From the NCBI GenBank assembly GCA_948099385.1, contig CANUEZ040000020.1, forward strand, positions 2,574,501-2,638,500: 64,000 bases of DNA, given 5' to 3'. Shown piece after piece: positions 58,262-64,000 of this stretch. A program made the position numbers and the translations under genes. The notes under the pieces were generated by a model, which was not told the DNA's origin, ran no database searches, and worked only from the letters and a program-made list of their open reading frames with translations. Source of the stretch: Fasciola hepatica (Eukaryota; Platyhelminthes; Trematoda; Plagiorchiida; Fasciolidae). How positions within the stretch are numbered: the first letter of the stretch is position 1; each line of letters opens with the position of its first letter.

Positions 58262-58945
58262 CCGACTTTGGCGTGATTTCCTTTTGTCCCTCAAGGGCCG
58301 ATTTTACGCCGCGGCCGTGAGGCCAGTCACCCTGTGCACCCCAGGAAATTGAGAATTACGATGAAGTGATAACTGCATTCTGTCGATGTTTGAGCACCGA
58401 TACCTTCACAGCCTTACTCAAATTTAGTGAGAAAACCATATCAACAGTGTCAAGGCTAAGTGTTGGGTGATGATCAGAGGTTGGTTTTTGAAAACGTTCT
58501 TAGTCCTAATAGGTAACATTGGTTGGGTCACACGATACACGTGCCCACAGATACACTCTCAGCACGTACTGTTCTCTGAGATAGATGACGGTTGGTGGCT
58601 ATGTGGAAACAGTCAGTCCATGATGCAGCTTTGGATTGGACGTGTGTCTCATGCTAGACTTTCATGTTTTAGTTCCGTAACTCCGAGTACCAGTTGAATT
58701 GATCGTGCAGAGTGTGTTAAGCTTCCCTGATGGGGTCCAAGAGATTCTCCCACTCAGTGGCTAAAAACACTGAAAGATATAGCTGCGCGGCGATCAGCGA
58801 CATTCTGGTATTCACAGACTTGCTTCTTTTGTTTATTTAATTATGTTTAGTCATCTTCTTACTCAATTCACACAACTGATTGTCTGATTTCCCAGTGAGG
58901 TTTCTGCATAGAGGTGGCAAACAGAGCCCAGTGCATGGTTATTAG
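58262..58945 (+). mobile_element. LINE family A 3' fragment
   Basis: The plus strand reads LKGRFYAAAVRPVTLC near 58,287, then decayed blocks, GNIGWVTRYT near 58,510 (for LGHVxRM) and DSPTQWLKTLKDIAARR near 58,745. The tail aggtggcaaacagagcccag lies near 58,912. This matches the 3' part of the copies at 1.9 and 49.3 kb. Confidence 0.65.
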
Positions 58946-61129
58946 TTGCTTAAACTCAAAGTGGACAACCGAATAGACCTGCCAGGTGACATAGCTCAGT
59001 CGCAATTTGTGGCGTGCTCGCTCTTGAACTCCATTTTCGTTTTCGTTAACCTACGCTCGAACTATTCTATTGCTTACTTTTTGTGCTTCTTATGCTTTTT
59101 TACCTGTTTCACTTCTGACTGGGCTATGCTACGGGTCCTCAACTAAGTCCAGAGCATGCAATGGCGAGGTTACTGGATTGACAAATATAATTTGTTCATA
59201 CGGTTGAAACAGATTTTGACTAGGACTTACGCGCTTCTCAAAATTTCAAATAATCACCCTATAGCAAAAGTATTTGAATGATATGCACATCTGCTACCTT
59301 CCTGCGTAATTTCAATACACCACCCCTTTGTCGTTTTCCTTTCTCTCAAAGCATGTGGAAAAACACGCGATGCAGCACGCTTATGAACCATGAAATCAAA
59401 GTTTCGGACACCCGGGAGATTACTCGTGGTGAGCACAATATCGCGCCAATTTCTTCTATCGAGCTAAGAAATGATCTCATTGACGTTACCCTCATTGAAA
59501 GATGAAAAAGATTGTCGAAATCCTCAGGTCTCAGTAAATCATCAGAATACAAATGAAGATACTTGTTGTTACTTATCATTCGTGAATTGACTTTTCCAGT
59601 GAGATACTGACATCTTTCACTTTTTCGAACTTAATATTTTCTGTTTTCAGCGGTTTCGCTCTCACATGACGGCATCATTGAGCCTGTTTAATAATTCTGC
59701 CCACTGCGCATCTGTGGATAGAGATGCAACCTGGGAATAAATCCACAGAAACTTTTTATGCACAAACTCAGAACGATAGGATTATGAATGTGTTCACTCA
59801 AATTTGCCGTTTGTTCTGACAACCAAATGTATTATCTTTCATTGTACACTCCACGCTAGCATTTGTTCAAACCGTGGACAAGGACTGTTGTCTGAATGAG
59901 TTCAAACCGGTGAATCGCTTTCCGTGTTCGTAACTTTCAGTGCAGCATGTCCCACTGTGTTAGGAATCCTTAATCTACTGTATGAAATTATACTTTCACA
60001 TCTCACATCGGTCAATAAAAATATCGCTAAATACACTTGTCGTATGGACGCTAACACTATGGAGAGAAAATTCCCGGCCGACTGTAGCTCTAGACGGCCA
60101 CAGAACTATTTTTAAAATGATACTGTTCGCAAGTACCGAGCAACTAAATAAAAATGAGAATAGCTATGGATAAGGAAACCTGTATTTTGAATATAAAAAA
60201 TACTAAAATGTTAGTGCAAGGTACAAAACAGCGCATCAGAATGGGTAATGAGATTTCACGAATGAAAAACGTAACTTTAAGTATTTATGAACGTGGGGAA
60301 AATTCACGCCACATGCTATACAGTATTTCATTTAAAGCATCAGTCCCCTACTTATCCATCTATGGCCTTCAGTATATTCTTTATGCACCCAATGGTGGAT
60401 ATTCATCAGCTACATGATCACTTCAGAATATAAAATAAGAGTGCATAAAATGAGTGAATTATAATGGCAACCGGTCACTAAGCTTAATTCCATAGTGCCC
60501 GCTTCAGGATTAGGAAAAAAACGGCGGGATATGGTACCGTCGAGGACTTATGGGGTTTTGCGTTGGCAAACTAACGTTCACAGTGGGTTTTCATGGATGA
60601 TGTCAAAATAAATTTAGTGAGGTTGACGCAAGAGGAGTGCGATTGGTCGACCAGTATCCTACGGGGAATCTTCACACGTGAATTGTGATGTTGAGATATT
60701 ATAATGTGGGTTAGGTAATTGCTGAGTGTGTCAACAGTAAATGGATATTTCAGAAGTCGAACGATCATCCTAAGGCCTTTAACAAGTAATCCAGGGAATA
60801 CATCAGGGAGGCGTAGACTCAGTGAGGTAGGATGTAAAACGCAAACAACAATGTAAATGGGGTATATCTTGCAAAAACATCTTTACTCTCTGCAGAGACA
60901 CTTACGTTGACATTCTCGCCGCACACACGTTGTTTATTCAGATCCCACACCTCATACATTTTCACATCCTTAGGAAACTGCCGTTTACCGTACTTGCGGT
61001 AGTGTCTCTGAGGGAAGCCCTGTTCTTGTTCTCTCGCGTCCTCCGTCTAGTGTCCAAGTCTCACCAAATCCGTATCCGTCAGCTGATGCTCATCCTTGCC
61101 CTTGACATCTTTTTAAACTGGCCACCTTA
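58946..61129. other. non-coding stretch with weak 3' exon candidate
   Basis: At 59,941 an acceptor (gtaactttcag) opens a 57-codon frame to a stop at 60,115, followed by aataaaa at 60,147. It could be a terminal exon and polyadenylation signal, but the entry phase (2) matches no neighbour. A second frame at 60,154-60,416 has no motif. Confidence 0.3.
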
Positions 61130-63310
61130 GTGAGCGAACACTGGTGCGTACAGTAAAATGGGCGTGTTTAGCTCGTACGTTGGAGACCCTCGCCGTCGAC
61201 GTGTTTCATCGGACAGACTCTTATCGAAAACTCCAGCTCTGTCGTTCGACGGATGCCGTCATCCAGCCTTTCTGTGAAGCTTCACTTTCGCTTGTCTGAG
61301 GATCCTGAAGCTGTGGCTTCCGGTTTTGCTGGAGTAGGCGTAGCTCTCAGTGAGAGGGTTGAGGCTGCGCCACTTGAATGGATCCCAGTTGACAGTCGGT
61401 TGTTTGCAATGGGACTTAAAGGCTCGTGCAAAGTAAGCAAGCACCGTACCGATAGACGCAATTTATTTGTTTTCTGGACTTATGTCCCTACAGATTGCAG
61501 CCGAGAGGAAATCAGAGATATCTTCTAACAAACTTTACGTAACCTCATTTGTAAAGCAACGCTGAATGGTGTCGTGGGATTTTAGTAAGAGACATGAATG
61601 CTAGAATAAATCGACTGTCCTCAAAAGAGGCGCATTTGGGAGCTCTTTCGTCCTTCATTCCTATCGTTTAGAAAACTTAGAATGGTTGTTGGCTCTGTAT
61701 TCAGATCATCGCCTATTTCTCTTCAGTAAGAACTTCGGACGTTCTAACCACCAGTGAACCACCTGGCATCGACCCACTTCGAGTCAGCTATGGACGGTTA
61801 GCTACAAATGGCGGGGCTGCATACAAGACTGTCGGTCATACTGGAGCACTCACCTTGACTCCGATTTAGCGGTACTGTGCGCTAAGCTATAGATGTAATT
61901 AGGTGGAGGTCCCAAACTTACGATGCAGCAGCGGTTAAACTGCGACACTATCTGGTCCGTCTTGCCTCTCAACTTTCCGAAAGGCGCCAGCTAAAATCCT
62001 AGAATCAACGCCACCAGATAACATCAATCAGCGCTGGTGAGTTATTAATAATACTTTGTATTCTGCTGGTGAGGTGAGTTGTAACCTGACTCGTCGTGTC
62101 GGGATACCCGGGATTTCTGCTGAGTCTCTGTGCCTTTTTGATGCACGCCAGTCCATCCCTACTGGTAGTGAGCGTAATGAAGCATGACTCACAACGAGAC
62201 GTGAAGTCAAAGCAAGTATTTCTAGGGATCGCGAAATCTGTCGGTCTCAAAAGGCATTAGAGATGAAACATGCAGCTGCTTCGGGAAACTCCCGCAAGCT
62301 GTTTCATCCCATCTTATTTACTGGCAAGAAGACACCGGGTGCGAACGAAACGATCTGTGAGGCTTGTTCGCCTATGCAGAGTCTATAGCGATAACGTGTA
62401 CTCTGCGCGGAGCACTCTGAAGCACAGTTTATTGAGCCTCTAGCGTCAGCCTCTTCCATAGCTGTTCAGGCACATGTCCCGTGGTCTGCTTCGACAGATC
62501 CACCTACTGCGACGGTGACCTGCAAGGGAATCCAAGCTCTAGGACGTCACAAAGCGCCAGGCTCCGGTAACCTTTCCCCAGTACTACTTAAAGATGGTAG
62601 AATGGAGCTTGTTAGAGAACTTCAAGTAGTGATTTCCAAGATGCGGCACTCTGAGAGAGTTTCCTCCTTGTTGATCGCTGTCCCCATCTTCAAGAAGGGC
62701 TCGCGCAGTGACTGCGCTAGCCATAGGGTATTAGCCTAAACCCAATAGCGTCTAAGATGCTAGCCTTTGCCATAATTCTCAGGTTTCCCAGATGCGTGAA
62801 AAGCAGATTCGCGAGGAACGGGCTTGGCCTTGTACCGGTCACGGATAAAACGATCAAATCTTCACTCTTCGACCGTTGTAAGAACAACTTTACCCTACCC
62901 AGTGGCCAATGACCATTGTGTTTTTAGACATTCGCTCGGCCTTCGACTCCAGCGGTAGGTCCGCACTACGGCACTGCTTGTTGAGGACTGGTGAATTCGA
63001 GGATTGTATCGGCCCTTCAAGAGTTGCATCGTTATACTGCAGGCCAGCTTTGGGGTTATCGCCAGCTTTCGTCGTCTCCAGCGGAGTACGACTATGTTGC
63101 CCTATATCCCCGTCTCTTTCCAACGTTCCCCTAGAGGATGTACGACAGAAAGCTTCATCTGATCTAGCAAACATTGGGGTTGAACTCCTCCCAGGGCACA
63201 GAGTTTTTGACTTGGAGTATGCTGATGGTATCGCCTTGATGAACAACAATGCCCAGCCAGTTCAACACACGCTGGACCGGTTGGCGATTGCGGTGTCCGC
63301 ATACGGTATG

Positions 63311-63317
<7 letters not shown>
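61130..63317 (+). mobile_element. LINE family A/C-like copy cut by (TA)n
   Basis: Plus strand: LRLSEDPEAVASGFAGVGVAL near 61,280, PLEWIPVDSRLFAMGLKGS near 61,370, TYVPTDCSREEIRDIF near 61,485, then decayed endonuclease, IQALGRHKAPGSGNLSP near 62,525, and VPIFKKGSRSDC near 62,680. TIVFLDIRSAFDSSGRSAL follows near 62,910, SGVRLCCPISP near 63,080 and DLEYADGIALM near 63,210 (YADD changed to YADG). The element stops abruptly at the (TA)n tract, without the C-terminal region. Confidence 0.75.
62909..63317 (+). pseudogene. LINE RT palm fragment, YADG
   Basis: A long open frame with motif A (FLDIRSAFDSS), LSPAFVVSSGVRL and LLPGHRVFDLEYADGIALM. The second catalytic Asp of YADD is Gly, and TSGVRQG is SSGVRLC, so it is inactive. 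It ends in the TA tract at HTVCA-equivalent sequence. Confidence 0.7.

Positions 63318-63376
<59 letters not shown>
63318..63376. repeat. (TA)n microsatellite at LINE junction
   Basis: About 29 uninterrupted TA units directly follow the RT fragment; about 100 bp further on an opposite-strand LINE fragment begins. Confidence 0.97.
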
Positions 63377-63382
<6 letters not shown>

Positions 63383-63477
63383 CACAAGCTTAAGAACATG
63401 CCAGGTGCCAATCAAACAACAAGTGAGAAAAATTACAAAGCGGGGAATATGTGGGGTTAGCATCTAAATAGGAACCG

Positions 63478-64000
63478 GGAAAAGGAAATTTTGTAGTATT
63501 ATTGAAGAACAGGATGTCGACAGACAGTCCATAGAGCATTTGCGCCACTGAATTCAACTCTGAACCATATCCCTCTACCCAAACACAATCCTTATCTCTT
63601 GAACTCCGACCAGGAAGGCGGAAAGCCCCAACCGAAGCTAACTTCTTCATGCCCTTGCGCCCAGTCATAGCCTGACCACCTCATCGCTTCTTCCAGCCTT
63701 GCTCAGTACCTACAAAAAGAGAAGGAAAGAGTAAGCCGTGGGCAGGTACACGCAAAAAATGCCTGGACCATCAGAAGCGGTTCAGAGATTATCTCGGCCA
63801 GAGAGCGACTATCAGCACCGAACACATGACGACAAACCTCGTCATTGCTCACCCGATGTTCCTACCAGACACGAGCAATGCTTAGTAGGTATCAGTGGTC
63901 AAATACAGAAAGTCGCCAAGCATCCTCAACACGAAGCGGCCAGGTCTCTTAATCGTAAAGAAGAACACCAAGAACATGGAGGCACCTTGGGTGACACAGG
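63478..64000 (-). mobile_element. LINE C-terminal fragment
   Basis: The minus strand shows decayed C-terminal blocks: near 63,870 an RxCSCLVGT-like stretch, GGQAMTGRKGMKKLASVGAF near 63,640, RLPGRSSRDKDCVWVEGYG near 63,590, and VAQMLYGLSVD near 63,530 (for the AVNRSQWRSC end). It continues beyond the window edge. Confidence 0.6.

Noticed and set aside
59941..60115. terminal exon with polyadenylation signal
   Set aside because: The acceptor is good, but the phase matches no upstream exon and the encoded peptide has no recognisable feature.

Overview
This window looks like nuclear DNA of a digenean trematode (flatworm). The signs are one widely spread plus-strand gene with short exons, introns packed with decayed retroelements, endonuclease/reverse-transcriptase LINEs of the kind common in flukes, Penelope-like (PLE) GIY-YIG fragments, tRNA-derived SINEs, and a SINE carrying a hammerhead ribozyme, as in the Smα repeats of schistosomes. 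Base composition is only moderately AT-rich. That fits a fasciolid, opisthorchiid or paragonimid better than the very AT-rich schistosomes, but I cannot name the genus.

Host gene. Plus-strand exons with good splice sites and matching phases run from 267 to at least 54,676, probably to about 58,127. From 267 to 34,712 the phases of eight exons chain without a conflict: 0-0, 0-1, 1-1, 1-2, 2-2, 2-0, 0-0, 0-2. From 36,990 to 54,676 another eight chain the same way. The link between the two blocks (34,771-36,989) is uncertain, so two adjacent genes are possible. The predicted protein starts with a low-complexity region ending in a coiled coil, continues through a Ser/Pro-rich region, and then has repeats resembling beta-propeller/WD strands. 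It reaches a C2H2 zinc finger encoded across an exon junction, followed by a second C-x4-C knuckle. I do not recognise the family.

Mobile DNA by region. 1.9-5.3 kb: nearly full-length dead LINE (family A, minus). 5.8-8.6 kb: second dead LINE (family B, minus). 13.8-16.9 kb: CR1-like LINE (minus), split by a 752-bp insertion (14,711-15,462) that is almost entirely a perfect palindrome of a retroelement GIY-YIG 3' end, flanked by a 13-bp target duplication. 17.7, 30.3 and 34.0 kb: three copies of one tRNA-derived SINE. 23.0-23.4 kb: PLE GIY-YIG remnant. 28.15-28.71 kb: hammerhead-bearing SINE followed by a 150-bp hairpin whose loop is the SINE tail. 31.5-33.1 kb: LINE A copy lacking its RT. 46.2-49.1 kb: inverted PLE pieces, with the PLE open frame running directly into a LINE RT to give a 466-codon chimeric ORF. 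49.3-50.1, 55.8-57.2, 58.3-58.9, 61.2-63.3 and 63.5-64.0 kb: further LINE fragments.

The most interesting items are the palindromic GIY-YIG insertion, the tRNA-promoter/hammerhead SINE with its neighbouring hairpin, the PLE-LINE chimeric ORF, and the unrecognised propeller-plus-zinc-finger gene with a 35-nt micro-intron. All calls come from reading the sequence and the translations; no database search was made.
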